A DNA stretch of 64,000 bases from Bryobacteraceae bacterium (GTDB taxonomy: Bacteria; Acidobacteriota; Terriglobia; Bryobacterales; Bryobacteraceae). Below, in pieces: positions 28,135-36,332 of the stretch. Location of the stretch: contig JABAQT010000004.1 of assembly GCA_019187195.1 (NCBI GenBank), positions 1 through 64,000 of the forward strand. Direction: 5' to 3'. Positions within the stretch are counted from its first letter, which is position 1. The number at the start of each line of letters is the position of its first letter. A program made the position numbers and the translations under genes. The notes beneath the pieces were generated by a model. It was given only the letters and a program-made list of their open reading frames with translations. It searched no databases and was not told where the DNA came from.

Positions 28135-28179
28135 TCCCTGACTCATGACTGGTCCCGCTCGCCCGCCAGGCGGGAGTGG

Positions 28180-28476
28180 TCAATCCGCCAACTCGATGAC
28201 GCAAATGCCGCGGAAGCGCTTCATATGGAAACGGCCACGCACCGCCTTGATCATTCCTGTCATCCGCGGATCTCCAGAACGCGGGGCGCCTTGAATCGTA
28301 TAGCAGAATGAAGCTCCCCTGGTCGAAAGGCCTTTCCGGACAAGGATTTCGACCTTCGCAACCCCCGCCAGCGAAAACGGATCAACGCCGTAACGGGCTA
28401 ACCCATTGACCTCAATCCATAACTGGTGTATGTTCGTGAAACGCTGAATCGACTTTCGGGTCTTCTTTTCCCGGAT
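28180..28476 (-). pseudogene. Possible fragment of an unidentified gene
   Basis: On the minus strand an open frame of about 98 codons ends at the TGA at 28180-28182. It reads protein-like: FTNIHQLWIEVNGLARYGVD, PFSLAGVAKVEILVRKGLS, then RMTGMIKAVRGRFHMKRF and ICVIELAD. No ATG or GTG with a ribosome site begins it, and its 5' part overlaps the promoter and leader of the receptor gene at 28500. I do not recognise the family. It may be the 3' end of a gene whose start was lost when the receptor was placed here. The remainder of the 28135-28499 gap holds no other gene. Confidence 0.35.
28406..28434 (+). promoter_or_regulatory. Sigma-70-like promoter for the TonB receptor at 28500
   Basis: TTGACC at 28406-28411 and TATGTT at 28429-28434 are 17 bases apart. 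They would give a leader of about 60 bases ending in a GGGGGG-type ribosome site before the ATG at 28500. Confidence 0.55.
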
Positions 28477-28499
28477 GCCAAAACTGGGGGGTAAGAAAG

Positions 28500-31400
28500 A
28501 TGCTTTCCAAGTATTTGTTCAGTCTATTCCTGGGCATTGCCACCGCCCTGAACTCACAGGTCCTTCCCGTCGGTACCGTCGACGGCACCGTCAGGGATTC
28601 CACGGGCGGCCTGCTGCCGTCCATCACCGTTACCTTGAAGAATCCCGATACCGGGGTAACCGCCGAAGCCGCCACGAACGAGAACGGCTATTTCTTCTTT
28701 CCCCTCGTCAACCCCGGACGCTACGAGGTCTCGGTGGAAAAGCCCGGCTTCAAACGCGGAGCCCAGGAGATCATCGTTAGAACCGGCATCCGGTCCACCG
28801 CCGATTTTTCCCTCGAACTCGGCCAGGTCAGCGAATCCGTCCAGGTTACCGGGCAGGCTGCTTTGCTTGAAACCTCCACCGCGTCGGTCAGCCGCAACAT
28901 CCAGCAGCGCGTCATCACCGACATGCCCCTGCTCGCCCGCAACGTGCTCATGCTGGTCAATCTTTCACCGGGCATCACCAACAACTCCCCCACCAGCAAT
29001 ACCAATGGCTTGATCGACATCGACAGCACGTCCTACACCTCCGCCTCCGGAGCCAACAACCGCACCAACGAATTTCTCATGGACGGCATCCCCAATAACG
29101 TCTCCGACCGCGTGGCCTACATCCCCAGCGTCGATGACGTCGAGGAGTTCACCGTCCAGACGAACGCCCTCGACGCCGAATACGGCCACGGCGGCGGCAT
29201 GTTCGTCAACGTTGTCACCAAGGGCGGCACGAATGAGTTCCACGGCAGCCTCTACGACTTTTTCCGCAATGACAAACTCAACGCCAACGCGTTCTTCTCG
29301 AACAAGGCCAACGCCAAACGCCCCGTCTTCCGCTTCAATCAGTACGGCCTCACCGCCGGCGGCCCCGTCATCAGGAACAAAGTGTTCTGGTTTTTCAACT
29401 TCGAAGGCCTCCGCCAGCGCACTCCCAAGCAGTACCGCTTCACCGTGCCCACCGCACTCCAGCGTGGCGGCGATTTCTCTCAAACCTTCAACGCGGCGGG
29501 AGCCTTGTTCCAGATCGCCGATCCCTGGTCCACCGTCTCCAGCGGCGGCAGCGCCGTTCGCACCCCCTTCCCCGGCAACAGAATCCCCTCGAACCGCATC
29601 AACCCCATCGCCGCCAACGTCATCTCGCGCTATCCCAATGCGAACCTCCCGGGCGACCTCAACACCGGCGCCAACAACTACTTCAGCGAGGTCCCCGCGC
29701 CCTACGACGGCGAGAACTACTCCGTCCGCATCGATCCCAACATCAGGAAGCACCGCCTCTTTGCGCGCTGGTCTCACAACCAGGGCTTCCCCGGAACGCC
29801 GACCCCGTGGGACATCGGCGGCGGCGTTGGAGCCCTCGAAGGAAACAACCGCGCCCAAACCTCCATCGGCCTCAGCGATGTCTTCCTCATCAGCCCGACC
29901 CTCGTCCTCTCCGCCCAGGCCGGCTACACTCGCTGGACCCAGGAGGGAACCCACCCCAGCTTCGACCAGACCACTCTCGGCTTCTCCCCTGCCCTCGTCA
30001 GCCGGATGCAGCAGCGCATCTTCCCGCAGTTTAACAACTCGGACATGTATTACATCGGGGCCTCCGAGGGCCAGTGGTTTGAGCACACCAATACTTACTC
30101 CTATAACTTCGGAGTTACAAAGAGCATGGGCAGTCATAACATGAAGTTCGGCTTCCAGGGACAGGTCAAACAGAACAACTCCGTCGGAGCCAACCGTCCC
30201 GGAGGCCAGTATAACTTCGACCGCGGCTTCACCCAACCGAACCCCTTCCTTGCCGGCAACAACCTCGGCAATGGCATTGCCAGTTTCCTGCTCGGAACCC
30301 CCGCGGCCGGCTTGCTGAACATCCGCGCGCTCACCGCCCCTCAGGCGCCTTTCTATGGCTGGTACTTCCAGGACGACTTCAAGATCACACCGAAGCTAAC
30401 CCTGAACCTCGGCCTTCGCTACGACCTGTTACTCGGCGTGACCGAGCGCTACAACCAGAACGCCTTGGGCTTTGCCTTCAATGCCTCCAACCCGATCGAG
30501 GCCGCTGCCAAGACCGCTTACGCCGCCAACCCCATCCCGGAGTTGTCCCCCTCCGACTTCAAAGTGAAGGGAGGCATCTTCTTCGCCACCCCGGATAACC
30601 GCCGCAACGTACAAGCCGAAAAGACCGACTGGCAGCCGCGCATCGGCCTCGCCTACCGCCTTTTCCCGCGCACCGTGCTGCGCACCGGTTTCGGCATCTT
30701 CTACTCCGAATGGTGGCAGCCGTTCGTCAACACCACGGGCTTTGCCGCGCAGACCGACATGGTCACCACGCTCGATGGCGGCCTCACCCCCGCTGATACA
30801 CTCTCCAATCCGTTCCCCAACGAATTCGTTCAACCCACCGGCTCGAGCCTCGGCTTGTCCACGCTCCTCGGCCAGACTCTGTCCCTCTACGATTACTACC
30901 GCCGGAATATCCGCAACTACCGTTGGAGTTTCGGATTCCAGCATGAACTGATTCGCGACCTCCAGATCGAGGTCAACTACGTCGGCCAGCGAGCCGTCAA
31001 CCTCATCACCAGCACCTCCGCCGGAGATAGCGGCAGGGTGATCAACGGTCCCGGAAATGGCACCGGCATAACGTACGATCAGAAATACTACCCGCTCGCC
31101 GCCCGATTGAACGTCAAAGTCCCCAATCCCTTCAAGGGGCTCATCCCCTCGCCCAGCAGCCTGGCCGGCGACACCATCACCGTCGCTCAAATGCTGATGC
31201 CCTATCCCCAATTCGGAGGCATTTCCTTCGTCCGCACCTCCGGCGGATCGAGCTACTATAACTCGCTCCAGGCCGGAGCCAACAAGCGCTTCGGCCACGG
31301 ACTCAACGCCCAGTTCGCCTACACCTTCTCGAAGCAGTTGGAATCCCTTCGCTTCATCGAGCCAAGCGACCCGCGTCCTTCCAAGATGACCGGGCAGTTC

Positions 31401-31907
31401 GATAATCCGCAGCGCGTCTCGATGGGCATCATCTACGAACTCCCCTTCGGCGCGGGCAAGCTCCTCTCCAGCGCCGCCGCAATCAACAAGCTCATCGGCG
31501 GGTGGCAGTGGAGCGCGATGTACATCTATCAGACCGGCGCCGCCGTGGCTCTTCCCTCCGCTATCGCCACCGGCGTCAGTCCCTCCATAGACAACCCCAC
31601 CATCAGCCATTGGTTCAACGGCGACTCGATGAAAGCCATGCCCGCCTTCACCGCCCGCCGCATTCCCTTCTACTGGAACGAACTGCGCAATCCCGCCATC
31701 AACAACTGGGACATGGCCTTTCTCAAGAACACCATGCTCTATAAGGAGCGCGTCAGGCTCCAGTTCCGCTTCGAGATGATCAACGCTTTCAACCGGGTCT
31801 GGTTCGGCGGCCTCGGCACCGGCGTCACCTCCCCGACCTATACCCAGCTCACCACCCAGGCCAATCAGCCGCGAAACATTCAACTGGGCCTCAAGCTCAA
31901 CTTCTGA
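28500..31907 (+). CDS. Carboxypeptidase-regulatory-domain TonB-dependent receptor
   Basis: The 1135-residue protein has a signal peptide, then a CarboxypepD_reg domain at about 22-105 (VDGTVRDSTGGLLPSITVTL, YFFFPLVNPGRYEVSVEKPG). A plug-like region follows (NNRTNEFLMDGIPNNVSDRV, EFTVQTNALDAEYGHGGGMF, NVVTKGGTNEFHGSLYDFF), then a barrel ending NIQLGLKLNF. This is the very common Acidobacteriota OmpA/TonB-receptor-like family, thought to import or bind polymers such as oligosaccharides, though a classical TonB box is not evident. A promoter with 17-base spacing sits upstream. The stop is followed within the same transcript by a carboxypeptidase-regulatory repeat protein, so both probably act at the cell surface. 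Confidence 0.93.
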   Translation: MLSKYLFSLFLGIATALNSQVLPVGTVDGTVRDSTGGLLPSITVTLKNPDTGVTAEAATNENGYFFFPLVNPGRYEVSVEKPGFKRGAQEIIVRTGIRSTADFSLELGQVSESVQVTGQAALLETSTASVSRNIQQRVITDMPLLARNVLMLVNLSPGITNNSPTSNTNGLIDIDSTSYTSASGANNRTNEFLMDGIPNNVSDRVAYIPSVDDVEEFTVQTNALDAEYGHGGGMFVNVVTKGGTNEFHGSLYDFFRNDKLNANAFFSNKANAKRPVFRFNQYGLTAGGPVIRNKVFWFFNFEGLRQRTPKQYRFTVPTALQRGGDFSQTFNAAGALFQIADPWSTVSSGGSAVRTPFPGNRIPSNRINPIAANVISRYPNANLPGDLNTGANNYFSEVPAPYDGENYSVRIDPNIRKHRLFARWSHNQGFPGTPTPWDIGGGVGALEGNNRAQTSIGLSDVFLISPTLVLSAQAGYTRWTQEGTHPSFDQTTLGFSPALVSRMQQRIFPQFNNSDMYYIGASEGQWFEHTNTYSYNFGVTKSMGSHNMKFGFQGQVKQNNSVGANRPGGQYNFDRGFTQPNPFLAGNNLGNGIASFLLGTPAAGLLNIRALTAPQAPFYGWYFQDDFKITPKLTLNLGLRYDLLLGVTERYNQNALGFAFNASNPIEAAAKTAYAANPIPELSPSDFKVKGGIFFATPDNRRNVQAEKTDWQPRIGLAYRLFPRTVLRTGFGIFYSEWWQPFVNTTGFAAQTDMVTTLDGGLTPADTLSNPFPNEFVQPTGSSLGLSTLLGQTLSLYDYYRRNIRNYRWSFGFQHELIRDLQIEVNYVGQRAVNLITSTSAGDSGRVINGPGNGTGITYDQKYYPLAARLNVKVPNPFKGLIPSPSSLAGDTITVAQMLMPYPQFGGISFVRTSGGSSYYNSLQAGANKRFGHGLNAQFAYTFSKQLESLRFIEPSDPRPSKMTGQFDNPQRVSMGIIYELPFGAGKLLSSAAAINKLIGGWQWSAMYIYQTGAAVALPSAIATGVSPSIDNPTISHWFNGDSMKAMPAFTARRIPFYWNELRNPAINNWDMAFLKNTMLYKERVRLQFRFEMINAFNRVWFGGLGTGVTSPTYTQLTTQANQPRNIQLGLKLNF

Positions 31908-31921
31908 TGAGCCGTAACCTT

Positions 31922-31953
31922 TCCCCGGAAGCGCCGTCTCTACCTTCCGGGGA
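31922..31953 (+). promoter_or_regulatory. Hairpin that encloses the ribosome site of the next gene
   Basis: CCCCGGAAG (31923-31931) pairs perfectly with CTTCCGGGG (31944-31952), and a T-A pair extends the stem to 10 bp with a 12-base loop. The 3' arm contains the GGGGAGA that would serve as Shine-Dalgarno for the ATG at 31964. Ribosomes ending at the receptor stop (31907) could melt it, coupling translation of the two genes. No T-run follows, so it is not a simple terminator. Confidence 0.6.
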
Positions 31954-31963
31954 GAACTGTCGC

Positions 31964-33676
31964 ATGAAGCCTGCCCGCGTTCTGCTGTTCCCTCTGGTGG
32001 CCGGCCTCGCCTGGAGCCAGGCTGTCACCTTATCCCAAGCGCCTCCAACAGCGCCGGCCGCTCCGCAACGCTACAAACCCGGGGAACTGTGCACCATCGC
32101 CGGGGTCGTCCGCAACGCCGTCACCGGAGAGCCGCTCAGGAAGGCCGATATCATGCTCATGCGCAACGATTCGCGCACCCCGCAACCTCCCTCCCGGACC
32201 TCCACCAATGCGGAAGGCAGGTTCGCCATGAAGGCCATCGAGCCCGGCCAGTACAGGCTCTTGGTGTCGCGCAACGGATTCGTGAGAACCGAATACGGCG
32301 CGCGCAGGCCGGGTGGTTTCATGAGCGGAACGACCCTCAACCTTTCCAAGGGACAGACCCTCGATACCATCGAGTTTCGCCTGTTGCCGCACTCCGTAAT
32401 TACCGGACGCGTCACCGATGAAGACGGCGACCCGGTGATGGGAGCCTCCGTTCAGCTGGTAAGCCCGCGCTACTACCAGGGGCGCAAACAAATGCTCCCC
32501 ATGTCGAGCGCCATGACCAACGACCTCGGAGAGTACCGCGTCTTCGGAGTGGCCCCGGGCAGGTACTACCTCTCCGTCACCGGCCGGCAAAGCTCCGACT
32601 ACGCCGTGGACCGCTCGGCGGGTTCGAAACCCGGGGAAGGTTACGCGCCCACCTACTATCCCGGAACCGAGAGCATCGCCTCCGCCGCCCGGATCAATGT
32701 CTCTACCGGCCGCACCATCGAGGGCATGGACGTTACCCTGCGCAAGACGCTCACTTTCCGCGTCAAAGGCAAAGTGATGGGCGTGCCTTCCGGTTTGAAT
32801 CGTCCCGTCATGATTTCCCTTTCCGCCAGGGATGAAAACATGATGAGCGCCGTGCCGCGCATGCTGAGCAGCGCGAGCACGCAAAATGGCGAGTTCGAGA
32901 TCAGCGGCGCGCGTCCCGGCGCCTACGTCCTGCAAGCCGTCTACTCCGAGAGTCCGAACGAGGTGATGAGCGGGCGTCTCGCGATCGAAGTCACCGAACA
33001 CGATCTTGAACACCTCACGGTCAACCTCTCCCCTGGCGGAGAAGTGCGGGGTTCGGTCCGCATCGAAGGCGAGGGATCCTCCTTCAATGCGCGGGGCATC
33101 TCGGTCTACCTGCAGCCGCGAGGACGGCTGCACATGATGGGCAACACCAACGTTCTCGTGAAGGCGAACGGCGATTTCACCATCCCCAATACCCCGCCGG
33201 ATCTCTTCGACGTCCGTATTCAGGGCGCGCCTCCCGAATTCTATGTCAAGTCCATCCGTCTCGGGGAGATCGACGTGTTGGAACACGGCCTGGACCTCAC
33301 TCAGTCCCACGCCGCCTCGGGTCTCGACATCCTCCTCAGCCCCACGGCCGCTCAACTGCAAGGCTCCGTCGCCGATGAGAAAGGCGACCCCGTGCGCGGA
33401 GCCGCCGTCGTCCTGCGGCCCACAATGACGGAACCCGCCGCTCTCGCCAGCCAGTTGCTGAAGTTCGTCTCCACCGACCAGAACGGCTCGTTTCGCCTGC
33501 AAGGCATCACGCCGGGTGAGTACAACCTGATCTCGTTTGACGGCGCGGACATGTTCGAGGCGCAGGATCCCGATCTGTTTCAGGAACACTCCGCCGCCGC
33601 CGTCAAACTTGTCCTGAAGGACAGCGCGCGGGAAACAAAACAACTGAAGGTTGTTTCGCTACAGGATAAACCGTAG
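31964..33676 (+). CDS. Secreted multi-domain carboxypeptidase-regulatory-like protein
   Basis: From ATG 31964 the product is 570 residues with a clean signal peptide (MKPARVLLFPLVAGLAWSQA). A GGGGAGA ribosome site lies 8 bases upstream. The frame also opens at 31907, overlapping the receptor stop, but that would add 19 residues before the signal. The mature protein is a string of Ig-like CarboxypepD_reg modules: IAGVVRNAVTGEPLRKADIM, VITGRVTDEDGDPVMGASVQ, GEVRGSVRIEGEGS and LQGSVADEKGDPVRGAAVVL. No enzymatic motif is seen, so it is probably a surface or periplasmic binding or structural partner of the upstream receptor. Its end overlaps the convergent receptor gene by 18 bases. Confidence 0.88.
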   Translation: MKPARVLLFPLVAGLAWSQAVTLSQAPPTAPAAPQRYKPGELCTIAGVVRNAVTGEPLRKADIMLMRNDSRTPQPPSRTSTNAEGRFAMKAIEPGQYRLLVSRNGFVRTEYGARRPGGFMSGTTLNLSKGQTLDTIEFRLLPHSVITGRVTDEDGDPVMGASVQLVSPRYYQGRKQMLPMSSAMTNDLGEYRVFGVAPGRYYLSVTGRQSSDYAVDRSAGSKPGEGYAPTYYPGTESIASAARINVSTGRTIEGMDVTLRKTLTFRVKGKVMGVPSGLNRPVMISLSARDENMMSAVPRMLSSASTQNGEFEISGARPGAYVLQAVYSESPNEVMSGRLAIEVTEHDLEHLTVNLSPGGEVRGSVRIEGEGSSFNARGISVYLQPRGRLHMMGNTNVLVKANGDFTIPNTPPDLFDVRIQGAPPEFYVKSIRLGEIDVLEHGLDLTQSHAASGLDILLSPTAAQLQGSVADEKGDPVRGAAVVLRPTMTEPAALASQLLKFVSTDQNGSFRLQGITPGEYNLISFDGADMFEAQDPDLFQEHSAAAVKLVLKDSARETKQLKVVSLQDKP

Positions 33677-36247
33677 CCCGAACTGGAAGATCCGCCCGTC
33701 GTTGAGCGTCGTCGTAATCTTGCCGAACGCCGTCGCGTTCAGGTTGCGGTTCGGCTCGCCAAACTGCGGGTGATTGCCGAGGTTGAACGATTCGGCCCTG
33801 AACAGCACCAGGCGTTCGGCCGCGCCGGGAAGGCGCCAGCGCTTCGTCAGACCGCCGTTCCAGTTCGCAATGCCCGCCTTGCGGAAAGTCCCCTTTCCGA
33901 GATTGCCGCGGGCTTGGCCGGGCACGATAAACCCGAACCGGTCTCTGCGCAGAATCTGGGGCGCGATATCGGGATTCGAGATAGTCGACCCGAGAATGGA
34001 CGGATCGAGGATGTTCGGCCGGTCGCTCGGACCGCCGTCCACATTCCCGTAACCCGGCGCGTCGCTGCCGACATACAGCGTCAGCGGCGTGCCCGACTTG
34101 ATCAATGCCGAACTCGACCACTGCCAGTCGTTGGTGATCCACTTGATCCACGAGTGCGATGTCGAGAGCTTCGGCAAATCCCAACTCTGGTAGATCAAGA
34201 GGGAATGCGTCGAGTCGAAGTTGCTGAGACCCTTGCGATCCTTCAGTGATTCGTACTGGCTCTGCGCCCGGCCGCTCGAAAGGTCGCGATTCGCCGCCGT
34301 CGCCGTGAAGTCCGCGCCCTGGTCGATCGCTTTCGAAAATACGTAACTGAAGCCCGCGTTCAGACCGCGCCAGCGCGGCAGTTCAACCGACGCCAAAGCG
34401 CCGTCAAGATATGCAATGCCCGCGTTGACAATGCTCTTCACGTCATAGAAGCGCGGATCGGCGCGCCGCTGGTCCACTGTCTCCGTTGTCAGCGGAATCC
34501 CCGGAACCACCTCCGCCCGGTTGCTGATGTAGACGTTCATCAGCTTGAACGTCCGGCTCCCCACGTACCCCAGCCGTAAGTTCGCCTGTCCGATTCGCCG
34601 CTCGAGGCTGAAGTTGTACTGATGCACGTAAGGTGAAACCAGATCGGGGCTGAAATAAGTGGGCGAAGTGCGCGCGTTGGCGTTATTGAGATCGATGCCC
34701 GCCAGCGGGTTCAGCAGGTTCGGAGTCTGCACCTGGATATACAGAACCTCGGGCGGCGTATACCGCACCTGCTGGTAGGTTACGGCGGGAATTTCATCAA
34801 AACTCACCGTGTAGCCCGTCCTCAGCATCCACTGGCGGGGCAACTGGTAGGCGATGTGAAAACGCGGGCTGAAGTTGTTGCAGTCGCAACGATACGGCAG
34901 TTTCTCGCGGTGGTTCACCTCATAGGGTGTGGTAACCAGGTTGTAACGCAGGCCCGCGTAGATCTGCAGTTTTGAATTGACGCGCCATTGGTCGGCGAAG
35001 AACGCGTTCGCGTCCCAATTGCGAAAGCCGCGGCTCAAATCGCCCACCATCACTTCATAAGTGGTCGCCTGCCCGGCCAGGAAATTCTGAATCGCCGTCT
35101 TGCCGAAGTTGCTGGCAAACCAGACGAGTCCGCGCGAGTTGTTGGTTTCCGACCCGTTGAGCTGAAACCGCGAGGCATCGCCGCCGAAGGTGAGCGTGTG
35201 CCGCCCGCCGGCGGCGCGATGCGAAGCCACCACCCCCCAGCGGTAGCTGTTCTGCGCGCGGTCGATGGGGAAATGGCTGTCCGGCCCCAGTTCGTCGATC
35301 TGATACCCCATGCGCACGCGAGGACCCACCGCGTGCGGCTCCGGCTTCAGCAGGCTCCGGTTCCGCGTGAACCCCACGCCGATGGAAATGTCCGTGAAGG
35401 CGGACGGGTTGTAATCGAACGTCAGGCGGGAACGGTGATTGTGGATATCCATGTCCGGGTTTTGCCCGGCAATCAACTGAAAGGCGCTCACGCGCTGGCG
35501 ATTGATGGCGTGCGATGCAAACATCCGCAGTTTGTCCGTCAACTGGCGGTCCAGCCGCAGGCTTGCATCGAGTTCGCCGATGCGCTGCGGAGAGTTCGTA
35601 TTGAGGGCGCGTTCGTCGAAGTCCTGCCGGTTGGGGAGCTCCGCCGGATAAGCATCGAGAAAGCGCTGCACCAGCGCCCGCAGGGCCGGATCCGCCGCCG
35701 TGGGCGTTCGCTCGTTGGCGAGCGGAACCAGGACGTTCCCGTTCACCATGCCGCGAATCTTGCGCTGGGCGAAGCTTCCGGTGAACGCCCCCACGCCGCG
35801 CACTTGAGTTGTGAACCGCCCGCCATAGCTGTTCTGCCGCGATGGCTTCACCGGGCCGGATTGGAAGAACGTACGCGCGTTGAAGATGCTGTTGCGCAGG
35901 TCCTCGAACAGGTCGGCATGGAATCCCGAGGCGAGCGGAGCCGGCTTGAGAACGCTCAACTCGCTCGGAGGCCTGCCATGCTCGGCGGTGTAATAGCTCC
36001 TCTCCACGAGCGGCACGGGAAGAATCGTGTAGTTCACTCCCAGGCGGACATTCGACTCCTTGAGGACGTCGGTGTCGATGCGGTTCACCGCGACGTTTTC
36101 ATTACGGCGCGCGGCCGCCGCCGCCAGCGTCGTCCCGGACGGCTTGGGCGCGGGTGTTTCCGCCGCGGGCGCGTCCTTGCGCACGGTTTTGTTATCCGCG
36201 GCTTGTGCAGACAGGAGAACGGAAAGAGAGATGATGAGGAATTGCAA
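33659..36247 (-). CDS. TonB-receptor-like outer-membrane barrel without N-terminal regulatory domain
   Basis: The 862-residue product has a signal peptide (FLIISLSVLLSAQA) and a short Ala/Pro-rich linker. Barrel-like sequence begins soon after (YGGRFTTQVRGVGAFTGSFA) and ends RIFQFGLRFIL. Blocks such as FADQWRVNSKLQIYAGLRYN and YNFSLERRIGQANLRLGYVG match the barrels of the large Acidobacteriota receptors in this window. I see neither the carboxypeptidase-regulatory domain nor a classical plug (no LRG, DG or V-x-GP motif), so its transport mechanism is unclear. Translation seems to begin at TTG 36247, two codons after an in-frame stop; no ATG lies near. A TATACT sits five bases before that TTG. 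Confidence 0.85.
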   Translation of the reverse strand: MQFLIISLSVLLSAQAADNKTVRKDAPAAETPAPKPSGTTLAAAAARRNENVAVNRIDTDVLKESNVRLGVNYTILPVPLVERSYYTAEHGRPPSELSVLKPAPLASGFHADLFEDLRNSIFNARTFFQSGPVKPSRQNSYGGRFTTQVRGVGAFTGSFAQRKIRGMVNGNVLVPLANERTPTAADPALRALVQRFLDAYPAELPNRQDFDERALNTNSPQRIGELDASLRLDRQLTDKLRMFASHAINRQRVSAFQLIAGQNPDMDIHNHRSRLTFDYNPSAFTDISIGVGFTRNRSLLKPEPHAVGPRVRMGYQIDELGPDSHFPIDRAQNSYRWGVVASHRAAGGRHTLTFGGDASRFQLNGSETNNSRGLVWFASNFGKTAIQNFLAGQATTYEVMVGDLSRGFRNWDANAFFADQWRVNSKLQIYAGLRYNLVTTPYEVNHREKLPYRCDCNNFSPRFHIAYQLPRQWMLRTGYTVSFDEIPAVTYQQVRYTPPEVLYIQVQTPNLLNPLAGIDLNNANARTSPTYFSPDLVSPYVHQYNFSLERRIGQANLRLGYVGSRTFKLMNVYISNRAEVVPGIPLTTETVDQRRADPRFYDVKSIVNAGIAYLDGALASVELPRWRGLNAGFSYVFSKAIDQGADFTATAANRDLSSGRAQSQYESLKDRKGLSNFDSTHSLLIYQSWDLPKLSTSHSWIKWITNDWQWSSSALIKSGTPLTLYVGSDAPGYGNVDGGPSDRPNILDPSILGSTISNPDIAPQILRRDRFGFIVPGQARGNLGKGTFRKAGIANWNGGLTKRWRLPGAAERLVLFRAESFNLGNHPQFGEPNRNLNATAFGKITTTLNDGRIFQFGLRFIL

Positions 36248-36252
36248 TATTC

Positions 36253-36258
36253 AGTATA
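36253..36258 (-). promoter_or_regulatory. TATACT -10-like hexamer five bases before a TTG start
   Basis: Read on the minus strand, TATACT is followed by five bases and the TTG start of the receptor-like gene at 36247. No Shine-Dalgarno is present, so the transcript may be leaderless. Confidence 0.45.
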
Positions 36259-36332
36259 CTTGCTCTCATAAGCGCAAGCGGCCGTGCGTTTGAAGTGCGG
36301 TTTTCCGATACTGGGATGTAGGTTCTAAGGTA

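Noticed and set aside
33603..33676. The 18-base convergent overlap of two gene ends as a frameshift artefact
   Set aside because: Both proteins end in a natural way: the barrel has a terminal FGLRFIL, and the regulatory-repeat protein ends a few residues after its last module. A true overlap is more likely than an error.
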